A stretch of 64,000 nt of DNA from an uncultured Prevotellaceae bacterium (GTDB lineage Bacteria > Bacteroidota > Bacteroidia > Bacteroidales > Bacteroidaceae): assembly GCA_902779455.1 (NCBI GenBank), contig CACZBS010000004.1, forward strand, positions 1 through 64,000, given 5' to 3'. The translations under genes and the position numbers were made by a program. Below are positions 33,037 through 41,906 of this stretch, piece after piece (the stretch's first letter is position 1; every line of letters begins with the position of its first letter). The notes under the pieces are model-generated. The model did no database searches. It was given only the letters and a program-made list of their open reading frames with translations, and had not been told where the DNA came from.

Positions 33037-33151
33037 GACTTTTTTTCCTTATCGGCAAATAAACCGCGCGATTTTGGCCCTGCCGGGTCGATTATTCTTT
33101 AAAAATAATCAAATATAAAACCAAAATGTGCGAATTGTCATATAAAATGCG

Positions 33152-33159
33152 TACCTTTG
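33152..33159 (+). promoter_or_regulatory. -7 element of the CDP-alcohol phosphotransferase operon
   Basis: TACCTTTG at 33152-33159 gives a leader of about 95 nt before the ATG at 33260. The leader is rich in GC-capable pairs (CTGCGGCG, AACGCAG) but I recognise no riboswitch. Confidence 0.6.
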
Positions 33160-33259
33160 CACCCCGATAAAACTCTGCGGCGCTTTGAAGTTTGCTGTCA
33201 ACGCAGAAAAGCCCCCGCCGCTCTTCATCACCAACGTAGGATAATACATATTATTATAT

Positions 33260-34219
33260 ATGGACAAGTCATTTAAGCAATTACTTCACGAGTCGTTCAA
33301 GTCGAACGACACTGAGGAGTGGCTCGATGTCTACTTCACGCGCCCCATCGGACTCGCCTTTGCCCTGATGTGGATCAAGCTCGGAGCCACCCCCAATTTC
33401 GTCACCATCCTCTCGATGTTTCTCGGCGCAGGTGCCGGCTGGTGCTTCTATCACACGGAGCTGTGGTGGAACGTCTGTGGCGTGGTGCTCCTGATGCTGG
33501 CCAACTTCTGCGACTCCACTGACGGCCAGATGGCCCGTCTGACCAATCATAAGACCCTCGTGGGCCGCATGCTCGACGGCTTCGCCAGCGACGTCTGGTT
33601 CTTCTTCTGCTATCTGGCCATCGCCCTGCGCATGTGGCATCAGCCCATCCCCTTTACCGACTTCAACTGGGGCATCTGGGGCTTCCTCCTCTGCGCCTAT
33701 GCCGGCTTCTACTGGCACGCTCATCAGTGTCAGCTGGCCGACTATTATCGCCAGATCCACCTCTACTTCATCAAGGGCGAGGAGGGCAGCGAGCTGGCCA
33801 GCTACGAGGCCGAGGTGCGTCTGCTCGACCGCATCCCCAAGCACAAGGTCGGTCCGCTGATGGTGGCCGACAAGGGCCACTTCTGGGAGCACGTCTTCCA
33901 CTACTTCTACTCCGGCTGGTGCAAGAAGCAGGAGGAGGCCACGCCCGAGTTCCAGCGCTTCTTCCGCAAGGTGAAGGCCAAGTACCCCAGTGCTGCCGAT
34001 ATGCCCCAGTCGTTCCGCGAGGCCTTCCGCCAGAAGAGCCTGCCCCTGATGTGGATGACCAATGTGCTGACCCATAACACGCGCGCCACGATGCTCTTCA
34101 TCGGCTGTCTCATCAACCAGCCGTGGATCTATCCTCTCTTCGAGATCACCGTCCTCGCCGCTCTCTACTACTACATGAAGCATCGCCACGAATCAATGTG
34201 CAAGCAGTTCAATGTCTAA
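33260..34219 (+). CDS. CDP-alcohol phosphatidyltransferase-family membrane enzyme
   Basis: The 319-residue protein transfers a phosphoalcohol from a CDP-alcohol to an acceptor, forming a phospholipid or related product. The signature is CDSTDGQMAR, eight residues, then GRMLDGFASD. It follows D-x2-D-G-x2-A-R-x8-G-x3-D, but the last Asp is one residue later than in the consensus (D-x4-D). About six hydrophobic helices surround the site. An extra soluble segment of about 90 residues (YRQIHLYFIKGEEGSELAS onward) lies between helices, longer than in PgsA. The alcohol is unknown. The gene overlaps the next by 8 nt and is divergent from the cytidylyltransferase. Confidence 0.8.
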   Translation: MDKSFKQLLHESFKSNDTEEWLDVYFTRPIGLAFALMWIKLGATPNFVTILSMFLGAGAGWCFYHTELWWNVCGVVLLMLANFCDSTDGQMARLTNHKTLVGRMLDGFASDVWFFFCYLAIALRMWHQPIPFTDFNWGIWGFLLCAYAGFYWHAHQCQLADYYRQIHLYFIKGEEGSELASYEAEVRLLDRIPKHKVGPLMVADKGHFWEHVFHYFYSGWCKKQEEATPEFQRFFRKVKAKYPSAADMPQSFREAFRQKSLPLMWMTNVLTHNTRATMLFIGCLINQPWIYPLFEITVLAALYYYMKHRHESMCKQFNV

Positions 34220-36812
34220 GACCAAGGCCGTCCTCCTGCTCCTCATGATCCTGGGCCTCGCCGTCGGCGCTAAGGCCCAGACCCTCTCTGGCCATATCCT
34301 CGATGCCCAGACAGGCGACACCATCCCCTTCGCCTCATGCATCTACCGCGGCCATGGCGTCGCCGTGGCCAGCGACATCAACGGCCACTTCACCATCGCC
34401 CGCCATCAGGGGTGGCCCCTGACGTTCAGCGCCGTCGGCTATCAACAGCAGACCATCATCGTCGACAACAAGACGTCGGCCTACATGCGCATCCGCCTGC
34501 GCCCTGACAACAAGATGCTCAAGGAGGTGACCGTCAAGTCCAAGCGTCAGCGCTACAGCCGCAAGAACAACCCTGCCGTCGAGCTCATGCGCAAGGTCGT
34601 CGCCGCCAAGAAGCGCACCGACCTCTCCAACCACGACTTCTATCAGTACACCAAATACCAGAAGCTGACCCTCGCCCTCAACGACATCACCCCCGCGATG
34701 CTCGACTCGGGCCGACTCGCCAAGAAGCAGTGGCTCCTCAACCAGATCGAGGCCTGCCAGTATAACAACAAGCTCATCCTGCCCGTCTCCGTCGACGAGC
34801 AGGTCTCACAGAAGATCTACCGCCGTCAGCCCCACGACGAGAAGACCATCGTCAAGGGCGTCAGCAACACAGGCATCAACGAGCTCATCCAGACGGGCGA
34901 CATCCTCACCACCGCCATGCACGACATCTTCACCGATGTCAACATCTACGACGACCAGATCCGCCTCCTCCAGTATCCCTTCACCTCGCCCATCGGCGAC
35001 GATGCCATCGCCTTCTATCGCTACTACATCGAGGACACCATCTACGTCGACCACGACCTCTGCTTCCATCTCACCTTCCTGCCCAACAACCAGCAGGACT
35101 TCGGCTTCCGCGGCCAGCTCTACATCCTCGCCGACTCCAGCTATCAGGTGAAGCGCTGCGAGATGACCATCCCCAAGCGCTCCGACGTCAACTTCGTCGA
35201 GAACATGAAGGTCACCCAGGAGTTCCAGCGCCTGCCCAACGGCGAGTGGGTCCTCTCCGTCGACGACATGTTCACCGAGCTCAAGGTGGCCAACTTCCTC
35301 CAGGAGTTCGCCGTCATCCGCAACACCCGCCTGACCGACTACGCCTTCGACGAGCTGCCCCGCCAGCTCTTCAAGGGCAAGAAGAAAGAGGTCAAGGACG
35401 TCAACGCCATGATGCAGGGCGACGACTTCTGGGCCCGCTATCGTCAGGTGGAGCTGACCAAGAGCGAGAGCTCCATGGACGCCTTCGTCCACGGACTCGA
35501 GCAGATGAAAGGCTTCAAGTACCTCATCTTCGGCCTCAAGGCCTTCATCGAGAACTTCGTCGAGACAGGCAAGCCCTCCAAGGTCGACATCGGCCCCATC
35601 AACACCATGGTCAGCCAGAACTTCATCGACGACCTGCGCCTGCGCTTCTCCGCACAGACCACCGCCAACCTCGACTCCAACCTCTTCCTCAGCGGCTACA
35701 TCGCCCGCGGCATCGGCTCCAAGAAGACCTACTACCGCGGCGACGTCACCTGGTCGTTCAACAAGAAGGAATACCTGCCCCGCGAGTTCCCCAAGCGCAC
35801 TCTCACCCTCTCGTCGAGCTACGACATCGAGTCGCCCTCCGACAAGTTCATGCGCACCGACAAGGACAACGTCTTCACCTCGTTCAAGTGGACCACCGTC
35901 GACAAGATGCTCTTCTACAACCGCCAGTCGCTCACCTTCGAGCGCGAGGAAGACTGGGGCTTCCGCACCACCGTCGCCTTCAAGACCGAGGAGAACGAAG
36001 GCGCCGGACAGCTCTACTACATCCCCCTGAGCATGAACAGCGACCCGTCCACATGGACCAACTGGAGCCATCCAGCTGCTCCGGGTCAGGTCTCGGTGCC
36101 ATCTCAGAAGATACGCACCACCGAGCTGCGCGCCGAGGTGCGCTTCGCCCCCGGCGAGACCTTCATCAACACCAAGCAGCGCCGACTGCCCATCAACCTC
36201 GACTCCCCCGTCTTCACCCTCGGCCACACCATGGGCTTCAAGGGCCTCCTTGGCGGCGACTACAGCTACAACCTCACCCAGCTCAGCATCTACAAGCGCT
36301 TCTGGCTCAAGTCGTGGGGCAAGGTCGACTGCCTCGTCAAGGGCGGCATCCAGTGGAACCAGGTGCCCTTCCCCCTGCTCGTCGCCCCCGAGACCAATCT
36401 CAGCTACATCCTTCAGGACTACACCTTCATGCTTGTCAACAACATGGAGTTCCTCAACGACCGCTACGCCGCCGCCATCATCTCGTGGGACCTCAACGGC
36501 AAGATCTTCAACCGCATCCCCCTGCTCAAGCGCCTCAAGTGGCGTGAGTGGCTCTCCGTCCGCTGCTTCTGGGGCCAGCTGACAGACAAGAACAACCCCT
36601 ACCTGCCTCAGAACGCCGGCAGCGACGTCCTCATGCACTTCCCCGAGGGCTCCTATATCCTCGACAGCAAGCGTCCCTACTGGGAGGTCTCCGCCGGCAT
36701 CCACAACATCTTCAAGATCATCCACGTCGAGTACGTCCGTCGTCTCAGCTATCTCGACCTCCCCACCGCCCACAAGCAGGGCGTCCGCTTCATGATCCGC
36801 ATGACGTTCTGA
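34212..36812 (+). CDS. DUF5686 / CarboxypepD_reg-like outer-membrane protein
   Basis: The 866-residue protein has a signal peptide (AVLLLLMILGLAVGAKA). A carboxypeptidase-regulatory-like domain follows at about residues 23-100 (LSGHILDAQTGDTIPFASCI, then LTFSAVGYQQQTII). A long DUF5686 region comes next (AVELMRKVVAAKKRTDLSNH, FYQYTKYQKL). The C-terminal third has amphipathic beta strands ending in GVRFMIRMTF, like a barrel closing strand. It is expected in the outer membrane. The function of DUF5686 is not known to me. It starts inside the end of the CDP-alcohol transferase gene, so the two are coexpressed and may act in one envelope-lipid or surface process. Confidence 0.75.
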   Translation: MSKTKAVLLLLMILGLAVGAKAQTLSGHILDAQTGDTIPFASCIYRGHGVAVASDINGHFTIARHQGWPLTFSAVGYQQQTIIVDNKTSAYMRIRLRPDNKMLKEVTVKSKRQRYSRKNNPAVELMRKVVAAKKRTDLSNHDFYQYTKYQKLTLALNDITPAMLDSGRLAKKQWLLNQIEACQYNNKLILPVSVDEQVSQKIYRRQPHDEKTIVKGVSNTGINELIQTGDILTTAMHDIFTDVNIYDDQIRLLQYPFTSPIGDDAIAFYRYYIEDTIYVDHDLCFHLTFLPNNQQDFGFRGQLYILADSSYQVKRCEMTIPKRSDVNFVENMKVTQEFQRLPNGEWVLSVDDMFTELKVANFLQEFAVIRNTRLTDYAFDELPRQLFKGKKKEVKDVNAMMQGDDFWARYRQVELTKSESSMDAFVHGLEQMKGFKYLIFGLKAFIENFVETGKPSKVDIGPINTMVSQNFIDDLRLRFSAQTTANLDSNLFLSGYIARGIGSKKTYYRGDVTWSFNKKEYLPREFPKRTLTLSSSYDIESPSDKFMRTDKDNVFTSFKWTTVDKMLFYNRQSLTFEREEDWGFRTTVAFKTEENEGAGQLYYIPLSMNSDPSTWTNWSHPAAPGQVSVPSQKIRTTELRAEVRFAPGETFINTKQRRLPINLDSPVFTLGHTMGFKGLLGGDYSYNLTQLSIYKRFWLKSWGKVDCLVKGGIQWNQVPFPLLVAPETNLSYILQDYTFMLVNNMEFLNDRYAAAIISWDLNGKIFNRIPLLKRLKWREWLSVRCFWGQLTDKNNPYLPQNAGSDVLMHFPEGSYILDSKRPYWEVSAGIHNIFKIIHVEYVRRLSYLDLPTAHKQGVRFMIRMTF

Positions 36813-36836
36813 CGGCCGCGGCAGAAGCCTGCTCAT

Positions 36837-36873
36837 AAAAAAAGAGGGCGTGCACATATTGTGACACACCCTC
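36837..36873 (-). terminator. Minus-strand terminator after the smalltalk-like remnant
   Basis: On the minus strand GAGGGTGTGTCAC pairs imperfectly with GTGCACGCCCTC and is followed by TTTTTTT. It supports past transcription of the small minus-strand gene. Confidence 0.55.
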
Positions 36874-36889
36874 CTTTCCTTTTCGTATA

Positions 36890-37006
36890 TGACCTATCTA
36901 TCTCATGCCCACGGTAACACGAGGCGACGCCCAGTGCCGTGGCGATGGCCGACAGGATGGCCATCAGCGTCTGTACGACGAATTTCCAAAGTTACTTGTT
37001 CTTCAT
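36890..37006 (-). pseudogene. 'Smalltalk'-like small lipoprotein gene with an early stop
   Basis: From the ATG at 37006 the frame reads MKNK, stop (TAA 36994-36992), then continues in the same frame as LWKFVVQTLMAILSAIATAL and GVASC. That matches the short Bacteroidales 'smalltalk' proteins (M-K-x-W-K-F-x-x-Q-x-x-x-x-I-L-T-A-x-x-T-A-L-G-x-x-S-C), with a hydrophobic helix and a lipobox-like LGVASC. The reading after Cys (YRGHEIDRS) runs on without a nearby stop. The nonsense codon is exactly in frame, so the gene is either dead or uses an unseen start. Confidence 0.5.
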
Positions 37007-37018
37007 GGCGAAAATGTT

Positions 37019-37056
37019 AAAGGTTGAAGGATATTCCCCCTTCCCCTTCAACCTTT
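37019..37056. terminator. 12-bp hairpin with T run between the remnant and kdsB
   Basis: AAAGGTTGAAGG pairs with CCTTCAACCTTT over 12 bp with a 14-nt loop, followed on the plus strand by TTTT. It can terminate kdsB on the minus strand and read-through on the plus strand. Confidence 0.75.
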
Positions 37057-37066
37057 TTTTATTCCT

Positions 37067-37819
37067 TTATCGTTCCGCGTTCATTGTGCGGAGGAAGGCC
37101 TCGGCGCGGGTGAGGTCGGCGGGGGTGTCGATGCCGATGGTCTCGACGTCGGTGAGGCCGACGCGGATGCGATAGCCGTGCTGGAGCCATCGGAGCTGCT
37201 CGAGGCTCTCGGCCAGCTCGAGGGGGCTCTGCGGGAGACGGGTGATCTCGCGGAGCACCTCGCGCCGGTAGGCGTAGAGGCCGATGTGCTTGAGGTAGGG
37301 GAAGGCCTGGAGCCACTCTTGCTGGTCGCGGCCGCGGACGTAGGGGATGGGGGAGCGGCTGAAGTAGAGGGCGTAGCCGCGCACGTCGCAGACGATCTTC
37401 GGGGAGTTGGGGTTCATGACGGCGTCGATCGACTCGAAGGGCTTTCCGAGGGTGCAGATCTGTGCCTCGGGGTCGTCGAAGAGGGCCTTGACGGTGTCGA
37501 GCTGTGAGCGCTGGATGAAGGGCTCGTCGCCCTGGACGTTGATGACGACGTCGGCGTCGGTGCGGATGAGCTGGGCGGCCTCCTCGATGCGGTCGGTGCC
37601 GCTGCGATGGTCGGCGCGGGTCATGACGGCGCGGCCGCCGAACTGTCGGACGGCTTGGAGGATGCGCTCGTCGTCGGTGGCGACGTAGGCCTCGTCGAGG
37701 GCGCTGCTGACTTGTTCGTAGACTCGCTGGATGACGGTGCGTCCGCCCAGCATGGCGAGGGGCTTGCCCGGAAATCGCGTGGATGCGTAGCGGGCGGGGA
37801 TAATTCCGATAAACTTCAT
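37067..37819 (-). CDS. kdsB: 3-deoxy-manno-octulosonate cytidylyltransferase
   Basis: The 250-residue enzyme activates Kdo with CTP to CMP-Kdo for lipopolysaccharide core synthesis. Motifs are IGIIPARYASTRFPGKPLA (CTP loop), EAYVATDDERI, VMTRADHRSGTDRIEEAA, VVINVQGDEPFI (metal site), YFSRSPIPYVR, and KHIGLYAYRREVL. The C-terminal end is VGLTDVETIGIDTPADL. Length is typical. The ATG at 37819 gives MKFIGIIPAR; an earlier in-frame start at 37852 lies in the promoter. The gene is monocistronic. Confidence 0.95.
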   Translation of the reverse strand: MKFIGIIPARYASTRFPGKPLAMLGGRTVIQRVYEQVSSALDEAYVATDDERILQAVRQFGGRAVMTRADHRSGTDRIEEAAQLIRTDADVVINVQGDEPFIQRSQLDTVKALFDDPEAQICTLGKPFESIDAVMNPNSPKIVCDVRGYALYFSRSPIPYVRGRDQQEWLQAFPYLKHIGLYAYRREVLREITRLPQSPLELAESLEQLRWLQHGYRIRVGLTDVETIGIDTPADLTRAEAFLRTMNAER

Positions 37820-37841
37820 GGGCGATGATGTGATTTTGGGG

Positions 37842-37849
37842 CAAAGATA
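37842..37849 (-). promoter_or_regulatory. -7 element of kdsB
   Basis: CAAAGATA on the plus strand reads TATCTTTG on the minus strand, 23 nt before the kdsB ATG. Confidence 0.6.
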
Positions 37850-37888
37850 CAAATAATTCTTAATTCTTATTCGTTATTCCTTAATTTT

Positions 37889-37920
37889 TTTGCCTGCCTC
37901 CCATTTTTTTTGTACTTTTG
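37889..37920 (+). promoter_or_regulatory. Promoter of the MORN-repeat gene
   Basis: TTTG at 37889-37892 is followed after 20 nt by TACTTTTG at 37913-37920. Confidence 0.7.
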
Positions 37921-37942
37921 GAGTTCAAAAAGCTATGCAACA

Positions 37943-39064
37943 ATGAATATCCGCAGACATATCATATCATTATTACTTATCACAGCCCTGCCATTGGCCG
38001 CCAGCGCACAGAAGATTTCGCTGGGATCATGCAACACGAAGGACGGCGGCAGCTACAACGGGGAGATGGCCTCAGGACGGCCCCACGGCAAGGGCAAGAC
38101 GACATGGAAAAACGGTAACACCTACGAGGGTGAATACGTCAAGGGCCACCGCGAGGGCTACGGCGTCTATCAGTTCAGCGACGGCGAGCGATACGAGGGT
38201 CAATGGCTGCTCGACCAGCAGCACGGCCAGGGGACGTATTATTTCCAGAACAATAATAAATATGTGGGGTTGTGGTATCGTGACTACCAGCAGGGCAAGG
38301 GCACGATGTACTACTTCAACGGCGACGTGTACAACGGCATGTGGCGCGAGGACAAGCGCGAGGGCAAGGGGCTATACACGTTTGCCAGCGGTGCCTACTA
38401 CAACGGCGAGTGGAAGCAGGACAAGAAGAGCGGCCAGGGATTCTTCGACTGGGCTGACGGCTCGACCTACGAGGGTCAGTGGCAGAACGACCAGCGCAAC
38501 GGCAAGGGCACGTTCAAGTATGCCAACGGCGACGTCTACGTGGGTCAGTGGCAGAACGACCGCATGCACGGCAAGGGCATCTATCGCTTCCAGAACGGCG
38601 ACATCTACGAGGGTGACTACGAGAACGGCATGCGCACGGGCACGGGCATCTTCCGCTATGCCAACGGCGACAAGTACAGCGGGCAGTTCCTCAACGGCGA
38701 CAAGCACGGCCAGGGCACGCTGGTGTGGAAGAACGGCAACACATACACGGGTCAGTGGCACTACGACCTGCCCAACGGCCACGGCAAGCTGACGACGAAG
38801 CAGGGCGACGTGGTGGAGGGTCAGTTCAAGAACGGACAGCCCGAGGGCGAGTGCATCGGCCACATGGCTGACGGCTCGCGGTTCAAGGCGGCCTACAAGG
38901 GCGGCCAGCGCCACGGCAAGGCGATAGAGGAGTCGAAGGACGGCCTGCGATTCGAGGGCAGCTATGCCAACGGCAAGCGCGACGGCGACTTCGTGGAGAA
39001 GGACCGCAATGGCAACATCACGGCCCAGGGGACGTATGTCAATGGGCACAGGAGGAAGAATTAA
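37943..39064 (+). CDS. Exported MORN-repeat protein
   Basis: The 373-residue protein has a signal peptide (ISLLLITALPLAASA) followed by about fourteen MORN repeats of 23 residues each. Examples are YEGEYVKGHREGYGVYQF, YEGQWQNDQRNGKGTFKYAN and YTGQWHYDLPNGHGKL. MORN repeats form extended beta-hairpin arrays that bind proteins or membranes. In bacteria their targets are mostly unknown. The repeats decay towards the C-terminus (FEGSYANGKRDGDFVEKD). The stop codon is in the first unit of a 7-nt array. It is monocistronic as far as can be seen. Confidence 0.85.
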   Translation: MNIRRHIISLLLITALPLAASAQKISLGSCNTKDGGSYNGEMASGRPHGKGKTTWKNGNTYEGEYVKGHREGYGVYQFSDGERYEGQWLLDQQHGQGTYYFQNNNKYVGLWYRDYQQGKGTMYYFNGDVYNGMWREDKREGKGLYTFASGAYYNGEWKQDKKSGQGFFDWADGSTYEGQWQNDQRNGKGTFKYANGDVYVGQWQNDRMHGKGIYRFQNGDIYEGDYENGMRTGTGIFRYANGDKYSGQFLNGDKHGQGTLVWKNGNTYTGQWHYDLPNGHGKLTTKQGDVVEGQFKNGQPEGECIGHMADGSRFKAAYKGGQRHGKAIEESKDGLRFEGSYANGKRDGDFVEKDRNGNITAQGTYVNGHRRKN

Positions 39065-39190
39065 GAATTTAGAATTAAGAGTTAAGAGTTGTCGCCTTCG
39101 GCGATTAAGAGTTAAGAATTAAGAATTAAGAATTAAGAATTTAGAGTTGTCGCCTTCGGCGATTAAGAATTAAGAGTTAAGAATTAAGAT
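39060..39190. repeat. Long 7-nt AAGAATT/AAGAGTT array with two embedded hairpins
   Basis: Units AGAATTA, AGAGTTA and similar begin in the MORN gene stop and run for about 130 nt. A 26-nt block (AGAGTTGTCGCCTTCGGCGA plus TTAAGA) occurs at 39085-39110 and 39143-39168. Each copy holds a TCGCC/GGCGA hairpin with a TTC loop. Confidence 0.8.
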
Positions 39191-39231
39191 TCTTCGTGAC
39201 CTTCAGCGCTGCATCAGCGGCAAGACTATCG

Positions 39232-39317
39232 TCTAAACTCCCAAACTCCTAAACTCCCCCAAAAACTCCCAAACTCCTAAACTCCTAAACTCCCAAACTC
39301 CCCCAAAAAACTCCTAA
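39232..39317. repeat. 7-nt AAACTCC array
   Basis: AAACTCC and variants repeat at mostly 7-nt spacing for about 85 nt and are poor in secondary structure. They precede the YhcH gene by 33 nt. The stretch 39191-39231 between the two arrays shows nothing I recognise. Confidence 0.75.
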
Positions 39318-39349
39318 AGATAAATAACAACTAAAAATATAACAGCCAT

Positions 39350-39802
39350 ATGATTATCGACACTATTGAGAACCTCGCTAAGTACGAGACCGTCAACCCG
39401 CTGTTCAGGCAGGTCGTGGAGTTCATCGCCACACATAAGCTTGAAGAACTGCCTGAGGGCAAGCACCCCATTCAGGGCGCTGACCTCTTCGTCAACATCA
39501 CCACCGCCAAGGGCAGGACGCCCGACGAGGCCTTCATCGAGACGCACCGCCGCATGATCGACATCCAGATCCCGCTGGACGGGCCTGAGACCTACGGCTA
39601 CACGCCGCTCTGCCGGCTGCCTGAGACGCCCTACAACGACGAGAAGGACATCACGAAGTATCCGAACCTGCTGGCCGAGAGCTTCATCGACTGCATGCCG
39701 GGCATGTTCGCCATCTTCTTCCCACAGGACGGCCATGCACCCTGCATCTCCGTCATGCCTGAGATCAAGAAAGCGATCTTCAAAGTGAAGAATTATGAGT
39801 GA
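39350..39802 (+). CDS. YhcH/YjgK/YiaL-family protein
   Basis: The 150-residue cytosolic protein belongs to the YhcH/DUF386 cupin-like family, whose members bind a metal and act on sugars such as N-acetylneuraminate breakdown products. Family motifs are VNPLFRQVVEFI, HPIQGADLFVNI, EAFIETHRRMIDIQIPLDGP (with E-x-H-x-x-x-x-D-I), and FFPQDGHAPCI. No sialic-acid genes are nearby, so the substrate is open. The stop lies in a 7-nt array shared with the glgB leader. Confidence 0.85.
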   Translation: MIIDTIENLAKYETVNPLFRQVVEFIATHKLEELPEGKHPIQGADLFVNITTAKGRTPDEAFIETHRRMIDIQIPLDGPETYGYTPLCRLPETPYNDEKDITKYPNLLAESFIDCMPGMFAIFFPQDGHAPCISVMPEIKKAIFKVKNYE

Positions 39803-39847
39803 TGAGTGAAGAATGAAGAGTGAAGAATTGAATAGTTTATAGTTATG
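39799..39847. repeat. 7-nt array between yhcH-like gene and glgB, containing both stop and start codons
   Basis: AGTGATG, AGTGAAG, AATGAAG and AGTGAAG follow the stop, then AGTTTAT and AGTTATG, the last of which holds the glgB ATG. The final two units are identical to those before ribE. Confidence 0.8.
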
Positions 39848-41896
39848 GCAACAAAGAAACAGGAACAGAAGCAGGAACGGAAGCAGCCGCAGCACATAGG
39901 CCTCGTGCAGAACGACTCGTGGCTGGAACCCTACGAGGAGGCCATCCGCGGACGCCACGACCACGCGCTGTGGAAGCTGAACCAGCTGACGAACAACGGA
40001 CGCAGGTCGCTCAGCGACTTCGCCACAGGACACCTCTACTACGGACTGCACAAGCAGACGCGCGGATGGGTCTTCCGCGAGTGGGCGCCCAACGCCACGG
40101 ACATCTATCTCGTCGGCGACTTCAACAACTGGCAGGAGGACGAGCACTACCGTTGCAAGCGCATCGAGGGCACGGGCAACTGGGAGCTGAAGCTGCGCGA
40201 GAAGGACCTGCGCCACGGACAACTCTACAAGATGCACGTCCACTGGGACGGCGGCGAGGGCGAGCGCATTCCCGCCTGGTGCCGCCGCGTGGTGCAGGAC
40301 GAGGAGACGAAGATCTTCTCCGCACAGGTGTGGAACCCCGCCGTGCCCTACGTATGGAAGAAGGCGGGCTTCAAGCCTAAGAAGTCGCCGCTGCTCATCT
40401 ATGAGTGCCACGTCGGCATGAGCCAGGACGCCGAGAAGGTGGGCACGTACAACGAATTCCGCGAGAACGTGCTGCCGCGCGTGGCCAAGGACGGCTACAA
40501 CTGCATCCAGGTGATGGCCATCCAGGAGCATCCCTACTACGGCTCGTTCGGATATCACGTCTCGTCGTTCTTCGCCCCCAGCAGCCGCTTCGGCACGCCC
40601 GAGGAACTCAAGGCGCTCATCGACGAGGCCCACCGGCTGGGCATCAGCGTGATCATGGACATCGTCCACAGCCACGCCGTGAAGAACGAGGTGGAGGGAC
40701 TGGGCAACCTGGCCGGCGACCCCTATCAGTTCTTCTGCCGCGGCGACCGCCACGAGCATCCCGCATGGGACTCGCTCTGCTTCGACTACGGCAACGACGG
40801 CGTGAAGCACTTCCTGCTCTCCAACTGCAAATACTGGCTCGAGGAGTTCCACTTCGACGGCTTCCGATTCGACGGCGTCACCTCCATGCTCTACTATAGC
40901 CACGGACTGGGCGAGGCCTTCGGAGGCTACGGCGACTACTTCAACGGCCATGAGGACGACGAGGCCATCTGCTACCTGTCGCTGGCCAACCTGCTCATCC
41001 ACGAGGTGAACCCCAACGCGATCACCATCGCCGAGGAGGTCAGCGGCATGCCAGGGCTGGCTGCCAGGTTCGAGGACGGCGGCATGGGCTTCGACTATCG
41101 CATGGCGATGAACATCCCCGACTACTGGATCAAGACGATCAAGGAGCTGAAGGACGAGGACTGGAAGCCCAGCTCCATCTTCTGGGAGGTCAAGAACCGC
41201 CGTTCGGACGAGAAGACCATCTCGTACTGCGAGAGCCACGACCAGGCACTCGTCGGCGACAAGACCATCATCTTCCGGCTCATCGACGCCGACATGTACT
41301 GGCACTTCGCCAAGAAGGACGTCAACGGCGTGGCTGAGCGCGGCATCGCCCTCCACAAGATGATACGCCTCGTCACACTGGCGGCCATCAACGGCGGCTA
41401 CCTCAACTTCATGGGCAACGAGTTCGGACATCCCGAATGGATCGACTTCCCGCGCGAGGGCAACGGATGGAGCTACAAGTATGCACGTCGACAGTGGAAC
41501 CTCGTCGACAACCACGACCTGTGCTACCACTGGCTGGGCGACTTCGACCGCGAGATGCTGCGCGTCGTCAAGTCGGTGCGCAACTTCCAGGACAAGCCCG
41601 TCGTCGAGATATGGCACAACGACGGCGACCAGGTGCTCGCCTTCATGCGCGGCGACCTCATCTTCGTCTTCAACTTCTCGCCCACGCGCTCCTTTGCCGA
41701 CTATGGCTTCCTCGTCCCCACGGGCAGCTATGAGGTGGTGCTCAACACGGACGCGAAGGAGTTCGGCGGCAACGGACTGGCTGACGACTCCGTCACGCAT
41801 TTCACCAACTACGACCCCCTCTACGTCAAGGATCACAAGGAGTGGCTCAAGCTCTATATCCCTGCGCGGTCGGCCGTCGTCCTGAAAAAGAACTGA
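39845..41896 (+). CDS. glgB: 1,4-alpha-glucan branching enzyme
   Basis: The 683-residue GH13 enzyme introduces alpha-1,6 branches into glycogen. It is of the eukaryote-like subtype: a CBM48 domain (FREWAPNATDIYLVGDFNNW), then the barrel. Barrel motifs are YECHVGMS, MDIVHSHAVKN (region I), GFRFDGVTSMLYY (nucleophile Asp, region II), IAEEVSGMPG (acid/base Glu, region III), and CESHDQALVGDKT (region IV). The C-terminal beta domain follows (VFNFSPTRSFADYGF). The start is fixed by the lysine/glutamine-rich N-terminus typical of this subtype. No other glycogen genes are in view. It is followed after 10 nt by a membrane protein gene. Confidence 0.93.
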   Translation: MATKKQEQKQERKQPQHIGLVQNDSWLEPYEEAIRGRHDHALWKLNQLTNNGRRSLSDFATGHLYYGLHKQTRGWVFREWAPNATDIYLVGDFNNWQEDEHYRCKRIEGTGNWELKLREKDLRHGQLYKMHVHWDGGEGERIPAWCRRVVQDEETKIFSAQVWNPAVPYVWKKAGFKPKKSPLLIYECHVGMSQDAEKVGTYNEFRENVLPRVAKDGYNCIQVMAIQEHPYYGSFGYHVSSFFAPSSRFGTPEELKALIDEAHRLGISVIMDIVHSHAVKNEVEGLGNLAGDPYQFFCRGDRHEHPAWDSLCFDYGNDGVKHFLLSNCKYWLEEFHFDGFRFDGVTSMLYYSHGLGEAFGGYGDYFNGHEDDEAICYLSLANLLIHEVNPNAITIAEEVSGMPGLAARFEDGGMGFDYRMAMNIPDYWIKTIKELKDEDWKPSSIFWEVKNRRSDEKTISYCESHDQALVGDKTIIFRLIDADMYWHFAKKDVNGVAERGIALHKMIRLVTLAAINGGYLNFMGNEFGHPEWIDFPREGNGWSYKYARRQWNLVDNHDLCYHWLGDFDREMLRVVKSVRNFQDKPVVEIWHNDGDQVLAFMRGDLIFVFNFSPTRSFADYGFLVPTGSYEVVLNTDAKEFGGNGLADDSVTHFTNYDPLYVKDHKEWLKLYIPARSAVVLKKN

Positions 41897-41906
41897 CACG
41901 GGATTC

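Noticed and set aside
35246..36547. 433-codon open frame on the plus strand
   Set aside because: Shifted-frame shadow of the DUF5686 gene; rich in R, P, H and Q, with no start signal.
34806..36869. 687-codon open frame on the minus strand
   Set aside because: Antisense shadow of the DUF5686 gene, with the same biased composition and no recognisable motif.
39060..39317. CRISPR array
   Set aside because: The repeats are 7 nt long and run without unique spacers, and no cas genes are present.
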